A stretch of 64,000 bases of DNA from JBMYRH01 sp049602155. Its GTDB lineage: Bacteria > Myxococcota_A > UBA9042 > PHBI01 > JBMYRH01. The stretch lies in contig JBMYRH010000008.1 in assembly GCA_049602155.1 (NCBI GenBank), positions 1 through 64,000 of the forward strand, written 5' to 3'. Made by a program: the position numbers and the translations under genes. Positions 35,033-42,337 of this stretch are shown here, in pieces. Positions within the stretch are counted from its first letter, which is position 1, and each line of letters starts with the position of its first letter. The notes beneath the pieces were generated by a model that did no database searches, had not been told where the DNA came from, and worked only from the letters and a program-made list of their open reading frames with translations.

Positions 35033-36442
35033 ATGGAATCCGGCTTACTTACTTTTGCGTATCTTACTGCCAGTGTGCTGTTCATCTTGAGCCTCAGGGG
35101 GCTCTCGAGTCAGGAGACTGCGCGGCAAGGCAACCTCTACGGCATGTTGGGAATGCTCGTCGCGGTCCTGGCGACGGCGTCGTCTCCGGAGGTCACGTCG
35201 TATCCTCAGATCGGCGCGGTCATGGGGATCGCGGTTATCCTAGGCGCTGTGATGGCAGTGCGCGTGGCGATGACCGGGATGCCCGAGCTCGTCGCTATTC
35301 TGCACAGCTTCGTCGGCCTCGCTGCCGTCTTGGTTGGCCTCGCAGCGTACTATGACGCGACAGAGGCGACCGGCGGGAGCCACGGGGGGACGGGGCAGGT
35401 CATCCTCTTCATCGAGATCTTCATCGATGTCTTGATCGGCGCCATCACCTTCACCGGCTCTGTCGTCGCGTGGGGCAAATTACGGGGGTCTATCACCGGC
35501 AAGGCGCTGGTCCTGCCAGGACGTCACCTGATGAACCTGGCGCTCTTCATTGGCTGCATCGTCTGCGCTGTGTGGTTGGTGCAATCTGAGGGCCGCGAGG
35601 GGCTTCAGCCGCTCTTGATCACGATCGCTCTGGCCTCCGTCCTGGGCGTCCACTTGGTCATGGCGATTGGTGGTGCGGATATGCCCGTCGTCGTCTCGAT
35701 GCTCAACTCGTATTCGGGTTGGACCGCTGCAGCAGCCGGCTTCATGCTCTCCAACGACCTGCTTATCATCACCGGTGCATTGGTCGGCTCCTCTGGTGCG
35801 ATCCTCAGCATCATCATGTGCCGCGCCATGAACCGCTCTATCGTCAGCGTGATGCTCGGTGGGTTCGGGTCGAGCACAGCGAAGGCCCCCGCGAAGCCAG
35901 CAGGGCCAGCCCCTGAGGGGGAAGTGAGTGAGCTGGACGTTGACAGTATGGTCGAGCTGCTCACCTCCGCGAAAGACGTCATGATCATCCCTGGTTACGG
36001 CATGGCGCGTGCACGCGCTCAGCACGCCATCCGGGATCTGACGAACTCACTTCAAGAGCGTGGCGCCACGGTGCGCTTCGGGATTCACCCGGTGGCAGGT
36101 CGCTTGCCCGGGCACATGAACGTGTTGCTCGCAGAGGCAGACGTCCCCTACGACATCGTCTTTGAGATGGATGAGATCAATGGTGACTTCCCGAACGTCG
36201 ATGTCTGTCTCGTCCTCGGAGCCAACGATATCGTGAACCCTGGCGCTGAGACCGACGAGAGCAGCCCGATCTATGGGATGCCGGTCTTGAAAGTGTGGGA
36301 GTCCAAGCGCGTCGTGATCTGCAAGCGCAGCCGTAACGTCGGCTACGCAGGGGTCGACAACCCGCTCTTCTATCACGAGCGTGCCAGCATGCTCTTTGGG
36401 GACGCACGCGAGATGGTCGAGACCTTGGTGCGGGCGCTCTAA
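35033..36442 (+). CDS. pntB: NAD(P) transhydrogenase subunit beta (PntB)
   Basis: A 469-residue subunit close to the usual 460-480. About eight or nine N-terminal membrane segments (residues 1-275) form most of the proton channel, with 'MAVRVAMTGMPELVAILHSFVGLAAVLVG' and 'IGGADMPVVVSMLNSYSGWTAAAAGFML'. The C-terminal NADP(H)-binding domain dIII (about 300-469) has 'VMIIPGYGMARARAQHAI', 'FGIHPVAGRLPGHMNVLLAEADVPYDIVFEMDEIN' and 'VLGANDIVNP', all diagnostic. It forms the membrane transhydrogenase with PntA. The stop codon is five bases from the stop codon of the convergent HIT gene. Confidence 0.96.
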   Translation: MESGLLTFAYLTASVLFILSLRGLSSQETARQGNLYGMLGMLVAVLATASSPEVTSYPQIGAVMGIAVILGAVMAVRVAMTGMPELVAILHSFVGLAAVLVGLAAYYDATEATGGSHGGTGQVILFIEIFIDVLIGAITFTGSVVAWGKLRGSITGKALVLPGRHLMNLALFIGCIVCAVWLVQSEGREGLQPLLITIALASVLGVHLVMAIGGADMPVVVSMLNSYSGWTAAAAGFMLSNDLLIITGALVGSSGAILSIIMCRAMNRSIVSVMLGGFGSSTAKAPAKPAGPAPEGEVSELDVDSMVELLTSAKDVMIIPGYGMARARAQHAIRDLTNSLQERGATVRFGIHPVAGRLPGHMNVLLAEADVPYDIVFEMDEINGDFPNVDVCLVLGANDIVNPGAETDESSPIYGMPVLKVWESKRVVICKRSRNVGYAGVDNPLFYHERASMLFGDAREMVETLVRAL

Positions 36443-36447
36443 ACGAT

Positions 36448-36783
36448 TTAGCCGGGAGGCCAGGTTAAGCCACGGCCACCGACGACATGAAAGTGAAGGT
36501 GAAAGACGCTCTGACCGGCGCCTGAACCGCTGTTGCTGATGACGCGGAAGTCACTCAGTCCATCCTGCTCTGCGACCTTACGACACACCGACAAGAGGTG
36601 GCCTGCGAGCGCTGTATCGGCGTCCTCGAGCTCCCCGATATTGACGATCTCTTTTTTGGGGATGACCAAGATGTGCGTCGGCGCGACCGGGTTGATGTCG
36701 CGAAAGGCGAGGGCGTGTTCGTCTTCGTAGACGATGTCCGCTGGGATTTCGCGGTCGATGATCTTAGAGAAGATGGTGCTCAT
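36448..36783 (-). CDS. HIT family (HINT-like) nucleotide-binding hydrolase
   Basis: A 111-residue histidine-triad protein. The triad 'HLHFHVVGG' has His95, His97 and His99, the last being the nucleophile; 'IFSKIIDREIPADIVYEDEHALAFRDINPVAPTHILVIPKK' is the standard N-terminal half of HINT-like proteins. Members hydrolyse nucleoside phosphoramidates and related adenylated compounds. The start ATG shares its A with the stop of the aminopeptidase gene upstream (TAATG), so the two are translationally coupled, and the C-terminus 'GRGLTWPPG' is also typical. Confidence 0.95.
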   Translation of the reverse strand: MSTIFSKIIDREIPADIVYEDEHALAFRDINPVAPTHILVIPKKEIVNIGELEDADTALAGHLLSVCRKVAEQDGLSDFRVISNSGSGAGQSVFHLHFHVVGGRGLTWPPG

Positions 36784-37835
36784 TAAGACTCCTTGGTCTG
36801 CCAGAGGGCAGGGGGGAGGGGGATCGATTCGCCGTTGATAGTGAGCTCTGGGGCTCTGATGATGAGGTCCATATGGCGAGGGCTGTCGCGCTCGCCGCCG
36901 AAGTGAGCGTTACCGCCTACCGCGACATGCACGGTCCCCGCTGACTTCTCGTAGAGTGTGCCAATCTGCCAGGGCGGCGCCCAAGGGTTGGTGCCAATCC
37001 CGAGTTCGCAGAGCGGCTCATGACCCACGCCCATCTCTTCAGCGAGCGCGTCATCTGGTGTGCCGTCGGCGTACTCAACGGAGAGCAATTGGCCCTGGGC
37101 GAACCGAGCAACCCTCTGTTCGCCCACATGGTGAAAGACGACCTGACCCATGGCGCTGTCTTCTCGAGCTGCGGTGTAGATCTCACCACCAGGTAGATAC
37201 ACTGCGGGTTCTTTATCACCCAAGATGCAGTCCTCAGGGAGCCAACGGCGCCCTGCGACTGAGAGCCGAAGGTCCGTCCCAGCAGGGCAGCGTATGCGCA
37301 CCTCTTCGGCGCCTGCGACGCGGGCAAGGAGCGCCTCGTTCCATCGCCGCATCACGTCGTAGTCGATGTCGAAAGCCCGGCTGTAGATTGCGCGCATGGC
37401 GTCGGGGCGGAGATCGATCTCGGCGTCCTTTCGAGCACCTCTGGGCCAGTCGATGAAGAGCAGGCGTTGGCCAGCTGCGAGCAGGGCCTCTCGCCGTGTC
37501 ATGGCCTCGATCTCGATCAGGTGATCCCCCGCCACCGATTCGGCCCAAGGGCGAACACCGCAGAGGACCATCAACGTCTCTGTGCGGGACCCACTTGGGA
37601 CCCAGCGATCCGCACAGTCCGAGACACTCATCGTCACCGGGTCGGGTTCAGGTTGAAGCGCAAGCGTGACCTGGTAGCCAAGCGCTGTCATGGCGGCGCT
37701 GAGGCTCTCTGCAGTCGCACACATCCACGACGGAAGCATCACGAGCGCGGCCTGTCCCTCGGCGCGCGGCAGCACCTGAGCCAGCGCACGTGAGGCCTGT
37801 TCGCGGTTGAGCTGTGTACCGTCTCCGTTCATCAT
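36783..37835 (-). CDS. Peptidase M29 family (AmpS/aminopeptidase T-like) metallopeptidase
   Basis: A 350-residue cytoplasmic peptidase (counted from ATG 37835; GTG 37838 is also possible). The four ligand-bearing blocks of M29 aminopeptidases are visible: 'LPGGEIYTAA' (Glu), 'CELGIGTNP' (Glu), 'EKSAGTVHVAVGGNAHFGG' (His) and 'SPRHMDLI' (His, Asp). The protein is slightly shorter than typical members (370-415). It would remove N-terminal residues using two Co/Zn-type ions. A TAGGGT box ends six bases before ATG 37835 and there is no Shine-Dalgarno site, which again fits leaderless initiation. It is coupled to the HIT gene downstream. Confidence 0.86.
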   Translation of the reverse strand: MMNGDGTQLNREQASRALAQVLPRAEGQAALVMLPSWMCATAESLSAAMTALGYQVTLALQPEPDPVTMSVSDCADRWVPSGSRTETLMVLCGVRPWAESVAGDHLIEIEAMTRREALLAAGQRLLFIDWPRGARKDAEIDLRPDAMRAIYSRAFDIDYDVMRRWNEALLARVAGAEEVRIRCPAGTDLRLSVAGRRWLPEDCILGDKEPAVYLPGGEIYTAAREDSAMGQVVFHHVGEQRVARFAQGQLLSVEYADGTPDDALAEEMGVGHEPLCELGIGTNPWAPPWQIGTLYEKSAGTVHVAVGGNAHFGGERDSPRHMDLIIRAPELTINGESIPLPPALWQTKES

Positions 37836-37841
37836 CACCGC

Positions 37842-37847
37842 ACCCTA
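37842..37847 (-). promoter_or_regulatory. -10-like box, leaderless start
   Basis: On the minus strand TAGGGT (37847-37842) is followed by six bases and the ATG at 37835. Only three of six positions match the -10 consensus, but spacing agrees with the other cases. Confidence 0.35.
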
Positions 37848-37882
37848 TCACCCCTCACCTCTATAAGGAGGCGTTGTTCGTC

Positions 37883-38548
37883 ATGGAGCGCTGCCCTTTT
37901 GGACTTGTAGCCTTTGATCTCGACGGGACGCTCGTGGCGCACGGGGAGCCCATCTGGAAGACCCTGCATCAGGCCTGCGGTTCTGATTTAGCGCGCCGTA
38001 AGGCAGTCCTGCGAGCTGCCCTAAGCGGTCAAATCAGCTATGCCGACTGGTTCGCCGAGGATATCGAGATGCTGCAGGCCGCGGGGGCGAGCCTTGAGGA
38101 CATTCAGGGCGTGCTATCAGCCTTGACCCCGATGGATGGGGCGACGGGGCTTGTGCGCGACTTGCAGATGGTCGGTGTCAAAGTCGTGGTCATCTCGGGG
38201 GGGATCCAGCGCGTCATTGATACCGTGCTCCCAGAGCTGACCTTTGATGCTGTGCTCATCAATCGACTCTTCTTTGATGACGCTGGGAGCCTCTTAGGCG
38301 GAGAGCCCACGCCGTTTGATCGTGCGCACAAAGTAGAGGGGCTCCGGATGCTCGCGGAGCGTTTTGGGGTACCCCTCGCAGAGACCGCCTTCATAGGAGA
38401 TGGCCCCAACGACGTCATGGTCGCTCAAGTGGCGGGCTTTTCGATCGCCTGGGGCGCGGCCGATGCCACGTTGATAGAGGTCGCGGATGTTCATGTGAAC
38501 GCGACGGACCTAGATGCCCTGCGCCCTCTGCTCTTCCCTCCCGGGTGA
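37883..38548 (+). CDS. HAD-superfamily phosphatase (SerB-like, HAD-IB)
   Basis: A 221-residue phosphatase. ATG 37883 is used because AAGGAGG lies 11 bases upstream; the frame is open further 5' into the divergent gene. All four HAD motifs are present: motif I 'AFDLDGTLV' (Asp12 nucleophile, Asp14), motif II 'VVVISGG', motif III Lys in 'DRAHKVEGL', and motif IV 'FIGDGPNDVMVAQVAG'. The cap is small and helical, as in HAD-IB enzymes such as phosphoserine phosphatase. The motifs do not decide the substrate, and no serine-pathway genes are adjacent. Confidence 0.88.
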   Translation: MERCPFGLVAFDLDGTLVAHGEPIWKTLHQACGSDLARRKAVLRAALSGQISYADWFAEDIEMLQAAGASLEDIQGVLSALTPMDGATGLVRDLQMVGVKVVVISGGIQRVIDTVLPELTFDAVLINRLFFDDAGSLLGGEPTPFDRAHKVEGLRMLAERFGVPLAETAFIGDGPNDVMVAQVAGFSIAWGAADATLIEVADVHVNATDLDALRPLLFPPG

Positions 38549-38609
38549 GCCGCAGCGCTAAGGCGCAGCGAGGCGCTGGCCTATTCGACCAGTGCCTCTG
38601 TGTAAAGTT

Positions 38610-38646
38610 TGGCCGATGGTACCCGGGGGCTGGTCACCATCGGCCA
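38610..38646. repeat. Perfect 11-bp inverted repeat
   Basis: TGGCCGATGGT (38610-38620) and ACCATCGGCCA (38636-38646) with a 15-base, G/C-rich loop. No T run follows, so it is not a classical terminator; it may be an operator, mRNA-end stem or small-RNA stem. Confidence 0.85.
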
Positions 38647-38730
38647 GTCGTACGCACCCTTCTCCAGCGACAGGCCACGGAGCATAGGCTGCGATAGCTT
38701 GGGGTTGTGCTGTCCAGGCCTGAGAGGGTT

Positions 38731-38759
38731 CGGACAATCCATCACCAAACCATTACAAT
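38731..38759 (+). promoter_or_regulatory. Candidate sigma-70-like promoter for ferredoxin
   Basis: CGGACA (38731-38736), 17-base spacer, TACAAT (38754-38759; five of six to TATAAT). It would give a leader of about 85 bases. Confidence 0.4.
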
Positions 38760-38852
38760 GCTAGTATGGTCGGCCTTCTAGCTCAAGGGTGAGGTCGCCA
38801 AGCAGCCCTTTCCCTGGTAACCCGAACATGAAATCTGCCTCTTGGTGGTGCG

Positions 38853-39188
38853 ATGAAGTCAACTGGAACAATCGTCTGGGAATTCGCAAATGGGCTCACG
38901 AAAGAGACGCTCGCGTACGCGCCTTTGAACATCTTAGGTCACGCTGAGATCTTCGAGATGGTGATTCCACAGGCGTGCGGTGGACAAGCGGAGTGCGGTA
39001 CCTGCCGGGTACGCGTGCTCGAGGGAGAGGTCACGACGATGCTCGGCGATGAAGCCGAGCTGAGGCGCGCGCACCCGAAGCACTTTGATGATGACGAGCG
39101 CCTGTCTTGTCGCGCACGACCGAAGGGAGACGTACGCATCCAGCTCCGCGGCAAAGGGCCCGCTGATCTTCGAGACGAGGTGTCTTGA
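38853..39188 (+). CDS. Plant/adrenodoxin-type [2Fe-2S] ferredoxin
   Basis: A 111-residue small electron carrier with the cluster motif C-x5-C-x2-C (Cys42, Cys48, Cys51 in 'ACGGQAECGTCRVRV') and the fourth ligand Cys86 in 'RLSCRARP'. The spacing is that of [2Fe-2S] ferredoxins of the FdxB/adrenodoxin-like and chloroplast-like group. A 14-residue charged insert ('LGDEAELRRAHPKHFDDD') precedes the last ligand. No reductase or monooxygenase gene is adjacent; the gene is alone on its strand, convergent with the PfkB-like gene ten bases away. Partner unknown. Confidence 0.9.
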   Translation: MKSTGTIVWEFANGLTKETLAYAPLNILGHAEIFEMVIPQACGGQAECGTCRVRVLEGEVTTMLGDEAELRRAHPKHFDDDERLSCRARPKGDVRIQLRGKGPADLRDEVS

Positions 39189-39197
39189 GGAGCCCCT

Positions 39198-40160
39198 CTA
39201 AGGCGCGGGGGGGACCGCGCTCTCTTCACCGCTCAAGGCGCTGCGGAGCGTGCCCATCGGGGGGACGTTTGCGACGGTATCTGCGGTAGCGACCAGTGCA
39301 TCACTACATCGAAGGGCGCCACGCGCGGCCTCTTCTAGGGACATGCCCGACGCGACGCCGGCCACGACGGCACCATCAAAGACGGCCTCACCAAGCGGTG
39401 TAGTGCGCGCTGCGTTCGTCGCAGGTTGCTCGATCGTGATGACACGGTCGCGGTCGACGACCACGCAACCGCGGCGCCCGTGTCGGATGACTGCTTGTGT
39501 GATGCCTCTGCGTTGAGCGACCTCTGCGGCCTCACTCGCACTCGCCCGCTGCAGCAGCTGGCCTGTGGCGAAGGGCGCGCTGATGAGCAGCAGGTCGGTG
39601 AGCGGGAGCAGGTCTTCAAACGCACTGCGTGCGCCCTGGGCTGCACCCTCGGGCCAGACACCGCGGTGCAGCATGGGGTCGAACACGGTCGTGACGTTAC
39701 GTTCACGCGCTGAGGTCAGGGCGGCCACCAGCGCTTCGTGTGGCTTCACGCCAAGCGCAGAGGTGCTCCCAGGGGCGAACACCATATTCGTGGCCTGCCA
39801 CAGGATTTGCCCGATATCGTCAGCGTCGAGCCCGGCTGCAGCGCCATCTCGTAGTCGCACCGCCTCGCCGTCGCCCATCAGCGTGATGGCGTTTCGGCCG
39901 CTTACTTGGCGTGTGTAGTCGAGGTGCAGGGACTCTGCATCCCAGCTTTGAAGTAAGCCGTCGGTGAAGCCATCGGTGCCGATCCGCGTCACGAAGGCCA
40001 CAGGCTGGTCCAGCCTTGAGATGACGACGGCGGTGATGAGCGCATCACCGCTTTGACTACGACGAAAGGTGGAGGCCTCTCCGATCGCGCCATCGGCGAC
40101 CATGGTGATCTGGGCGTCCCCAATGACGACGATTCCCCGCTCGGTCTGCAATGGGTTCAT
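39198..40160 (-). CDS. PfkB-family (KDG kinase-like) protein with altered active site
   Basis: A 320-residue PfkB/ribokinase-fold protein coupled (ATGA) to the KDPG aldolase-like gene upstream. It keeps the general layout ('PVAFVTRIGTDGFTDGLLQSW', 'FDPMLHRGVWPEG', 'QAVIRHGRRGCVVV'), most like 2-keto-3-deoxygluconate kinases. However, the signature DTxGAGD, which holds the catalytic Asp and the anion hole, reads RTTPLGE (252-258), the N-terminal GG(x)xxNxA motif reads 'SQSGDALITA', and the KDGK DPNxR motif reads DPMLHR. The gene is intact with normal codon use, so it is not an obvious pseudogene. A non-catalytic or substrate-changed role is likely. Fold sure; activity doubtful. Confidence 0.78.
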   Translation of the reverse strand: MNPLQTERGIVVIGDAQITMVADGAIGEASTFRRSQSGDALITAVVISRLDQPVAFVTRIGTDGFTDGLLQSWDAESLHLDYTRQVSGRNAITLMGDGEAVRLRDGAAAGLDADDIGQILWQATNMVFAPGSTSALGVKPHEALVAALTSARERNVTTVFDPMLHRGVWPEGAAQGARSAFEDLLPLTDLLLISAPFATGQLLQRASASEAAEVAQRRGITQAVIRHGRRGCVVVDRDRVITIEQPATNAARTTPLGEAVFDGAVVAGVASGMSLEEAARGALRCSDALVATADTVANVPPMGTLRSALSGEESAVPPAP

Positions 40161-40822
40161 GACCGTCCTCCATGCACTCGTCCGTGCTGTGCAGCGTCGC
40201 GATGCGCTGTCGCTGCGTGATTTCGAATAACCATGTGGTCGCCAGCTGCCATCAGATCGCGCGAGTAGAGCGCCTCAGAGAGGGCGACTGCGCGTGCCCC
40301 GGCTTCAAAGTAAGCGGACAGACGGTCACCGCCAATGCCACCACCCACGACGAAGTTTGTATCGGGGAAGAGATCGACCATTAAGCGGAGGTGCAGTGGT
40401 CCGCCGCTGGAGGCGATGGGGTAGAGCTGCACCAAATCTGCCCCCAACGACAGGGCTTGCGCGATCTCGTTGGGGCTCCAAGCTCCAGCGATCCATGGGA
40501 GGTTCGCCTCCCGCGCCAGCGCGCCGACCTCTGGGTGGGCTGTCGGGCTCATCAGGAAGCGCGCCCCTGCGCTGACTGCCTCAACGGCTTGCTCAGGCTG
40601 GCGCACACGCGCCAACCCGACCGTCATGTTGGGCCTCGCCGCGACCGAGGCGATTATCTGCGCGGCGTTGGGGGTATCGGCGCCGATACACATGACCTGG
40701 AACCCCGCGGCGACGCATGCACTCGCGGCATGCATGCCCCAGTCGGCGCGCTCTGCGTTGATCACGGCGATCGCAGGGGCGTGGTCGAGAGCGCTGTCGA
40801 GGGCTTCCTGGGCGGTCATCAT
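40157..40822 (-). CDS. KDPG aldolase (Eda)-like protein lacking catalytic Lys and Glu
   Basis: A 221-residue (beta/alpha)8 protein of the KDPG/KHG aldolase family: 'AACVAAGFQVM', 'VEAVSAGARFLMSPTAHPEVGALAREANLPWIAGAWSPNEI', 'GGPLHLRLMVDLFP' and 'FVVGGGIGGDRLSAYFEAGARAVALS' align well. Against E. coli Eda the Schiff-base Lys133 falls on Gln132 ('VQLYP'), Glu45 on Cys45 and Arg49 on Asp49. The Gln codon is unambiguous in the sequence. A class I aldolase mechanism is therefore not possible. The gene is followed by the PfkB-like gene (overlap ATGA) and starts 55 bases after ybeY. TATGAC six bases upstream of the ATG is a possible promoter. Confidence 0.82.
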   Translation of the reverse strand: MMTAQEALDSALDHAPAIAVINAERADWGMHAASACVAAGFQVMCIGADTPNAAQIIASVAARPNMTVGLARVRQPEQAVEAVSAGARFLMSPTAHPEVGALAREANLPWIAGAWSPNEIAQALSLGADLVQLYPIASSGGPLHLRLMVDLFPDTNFVVGGGIGGDRLSAYFEAGARAVALSEALYSRDLMAAGDHMVIRNHAATAHRDAAQHGRVHGGRS

Positions 40823-40828
40823 GAGCCG

Positions 40829-40834
40829 GTCATA
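40829..40834 (-). promoter_or_regulatory. -10-like box before the Eda-like gene
   Basis: Minus-strand TATGAC (40834-40829), then six bases and the ATG at 40822, without a Shine-Dalgarno sequence. It matches the leaderless layout, though its last base departs from TANNNT. Confidence 0.3.
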
Positions 40835-40877
40835 TCACACCCAGGGCGGGCAGGGGGAGTGGGAGCGGTCGCCCTCT

Positions 40878-41357
40878 TTAGTAGGGCGTCTCAGGGCGCA
40901 CTTGTGTAGAGGACAGCACGGCTAGGAGCCGCGCCTCTTCTGTGCGCATCTTAGCGGCTTCGTTTGGCTCGCCGTGGTCATGTCCCTGGAGGTGGCACAC
41001 ACCGTGGACGAGCAGGAAGCGGAGCTCATCTTCGAGCGTGTATGCGTGCTCCGGCGCTTGCCTCGCTGCGGTCTCAAGGCTGATGACGACATCGCCGAGC
41101 GGAGAGGGCATCCCCGGAATGCAGGGTGAGTCACTCTCATCCATCGGGAAACTCAAGACATCTGTCGGTGAATCGACGTCACGCCACTGAGCGTTCAGTT
41201 TGTGGATCGAGGGGTCGTCGGTCAGGACAATCGACAGGGTGCGCTCTGAAGCGTCGGTCGCGGTTAACAGCGCCTCGCCCCACGAAGTCACTTGGTCAAC
41301 CAATGCCTCATCGAGGGTGTCCGAGTGGTCCCAAAGGACGTCGACGGAAGCGCTCAT
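40878..41357 (-). CDS. ybeY: Endoribonuclease YbeY (16S rRNA maturation)
   Basis: A 159-residue protein with the zinc motif H-x3-H-x5-H (His118, His122, His128) in 'LLVHGVCHLQGHDH' and the preceding 'TDVLSFPM' and 'LGDVVISLETAARQA', all diagnostic for YbeY. It acts in 16S rRNA 3'-end maturation and ribosome quality control. The start overlaps the phoH stop (ATGA), the usual phoH-ybeY arrangement. Confidence 0.96.
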   Translation of the reverse strand: MSASVDVLWDHSDTLDEALVDQVTSWGEALLTATDASERTLSIVLTDDPSIHKLNAQWRDVDSPTDVLSFPMDESDSPCIPGMPSPLGDVVISLETAARQAPEHAYTLEDELRFLLVHGVCHLQGHDHGEPNEAAKMRTEEARLLAVLSSTQVRPETPY

Positions 41358-42337
41358 GAGCGGCCCTGAAGTCGCGCCTCGAAGTCTCGGTCGTACGCTT
41401 GGATGATCCGCGCAACGAGTTGATGCCTGACGACGTCGTCTGGGCGGAACGTGCAGATCGCGACGCCGTTCACGCCGGCCAAGATCGCGCGAGCATGGGC
41501 GAGGCCGCAGCGCGAAGGGTCTGGGAGATCGGTTTGGGTGACGTCGCCGGTGACGACCGCCTTGGTGTTGGGGCCGATCCGAGTCAGGAACATCTTCATC
41601 TGCTCCCGGGTCGCGTTCTGGGCCTCGTCGAGGATGACAAAGGCATCATTGAGGGTGCGGCCGCGCATGAACGCGAGGGGCGCGATCTCGATCGTGTTGT
41701 CTTCGATCATCCCCTGCACACGGCGTAAGTCCAGCATGTCATGCAGCGCGTCAAACAGGGGTCGCAGGTAGGGGTTGACCTTCTCGCTCATGTCGCCTGG
41801 CAAGAAGCCAAGGCGCTCTCCGGCCTCCACAGCGGGTCGGGTGAGGACGATCCTGCCGACCTCTTTCGAGAGCAGAGCGGAGACCGCCATCGCCATGGCG
41901 AGGTAGGTCTTACCGGTCCCGGCTGGGCCAATCCCAAAGCAGAGATCGTGCGAGCGCATGGCGTCCACGTAACGCTTCTGGCTGAGGTTCTTAGGGGCGA
42001 TACGTCGCTTGCCGCTCGTGATCAGCACCTCGTCCAGCAACACGTCGACGAGCCGTGCCCCGCTCGCGACGATTTGCGATGCACGCCGAATGTCAGAGGG
42101 GAAGAGTTCGTATCCGTCTGTCGCGAGCTCATAGAGCTGCGCGATGGTGCGCAGCGCGACTTCAGCGTCGAGGTCCTCTCCTTCAATGACGAGGCCGTTG
42201 CCTCGCGCATGACAGGCAACACTCAAGCATTCCGCGAGCGTCTTCAGGTTCGCGTCATGTGGACCACAAAGGCGCTGGAAGGCACCGCGGTCTTCAAAGG
42301 TGATTGGGGGGCGTTGCTCAGAGCTCACGGTGACCAT
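41354..42337 (-). CDS. PhoH-like ATPase (PhoH/PhoL)
   Basis: A 327-residue P-loop protein. Walker A is 'GIGPAGTGKTYLAMAMAV', Walker B 'DAFVILDEAQNAT', and 'RIVLTRPAVEAGERLGFLPGDMSEKVNPYLRPLFDAL', 'MRGRTLNDAF' and 'GDVTQTDLP' are characteristic of the PhoH family. The N-terminal 110 residues carry a KH-like RNA-binding region ('LSVACHARGNGLVIEGEDLDAEVALRTIAQLYEL'). PhoH proteins are RNA-associated ATPases, linked to YbeY. The ATG lies 13 bases inside the end of the DUF4388 gene, so the operon continues from there. Confidence 0.93.
   Translation of the reverse strand: MVTVSSEQRPPITFEDRGAFQRLCGPHDANLKTLAECLSVACHARGNGLVIEGEDLDAEVALRTIAQLYELATDGYELFPSDIRRASQIVASGARLVDVLLDEVLITSGKRRIAPKNLSQKRYVDAMRSHDLCFGIGPAGTGKTYLAMAMAVSALLSKEVGRIVLTRPAVEAGERLGFLPGDMSEKVNPYLRPLFDALHDMLDLRRVQGMIEDNTIEIAPLAFMRGRTLNDAFVILDEAQNATREQMKMFLTRIGPNTKAVVTGDVTQTDLPDPSRCGLAHARAILAGVNGVAICTFRPDDVVRHQLVARIIQAYDRDFEARLQGRS

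Larger units (their letters stand above)
38549..38852. other. 304-base intergenic region with inverted repeat and promoter candidate
   Basis: Contains the 11-bp perfect inverted repeat at 38610-38646 and a promoter-like CGGACA-17-TACAAT. A leader of about 85 bases before the ferredoxin could fold (AAGGG...CCCTT at about 38784-38808). No open frame is supported. Confidence 0.5.

Noticed and set aside
38610..38646. Rho-independent terminator for the HAD phosphatase gene
   Set aside because: Stem is good but the loop is long and no T run follows on either strand.
39198..40822. Ordinary Entner-Doudoroff enzymes eda and kdgK
   Set aside because: Key catalytic residues of both families are replaced; gene symbols therefore withheld.
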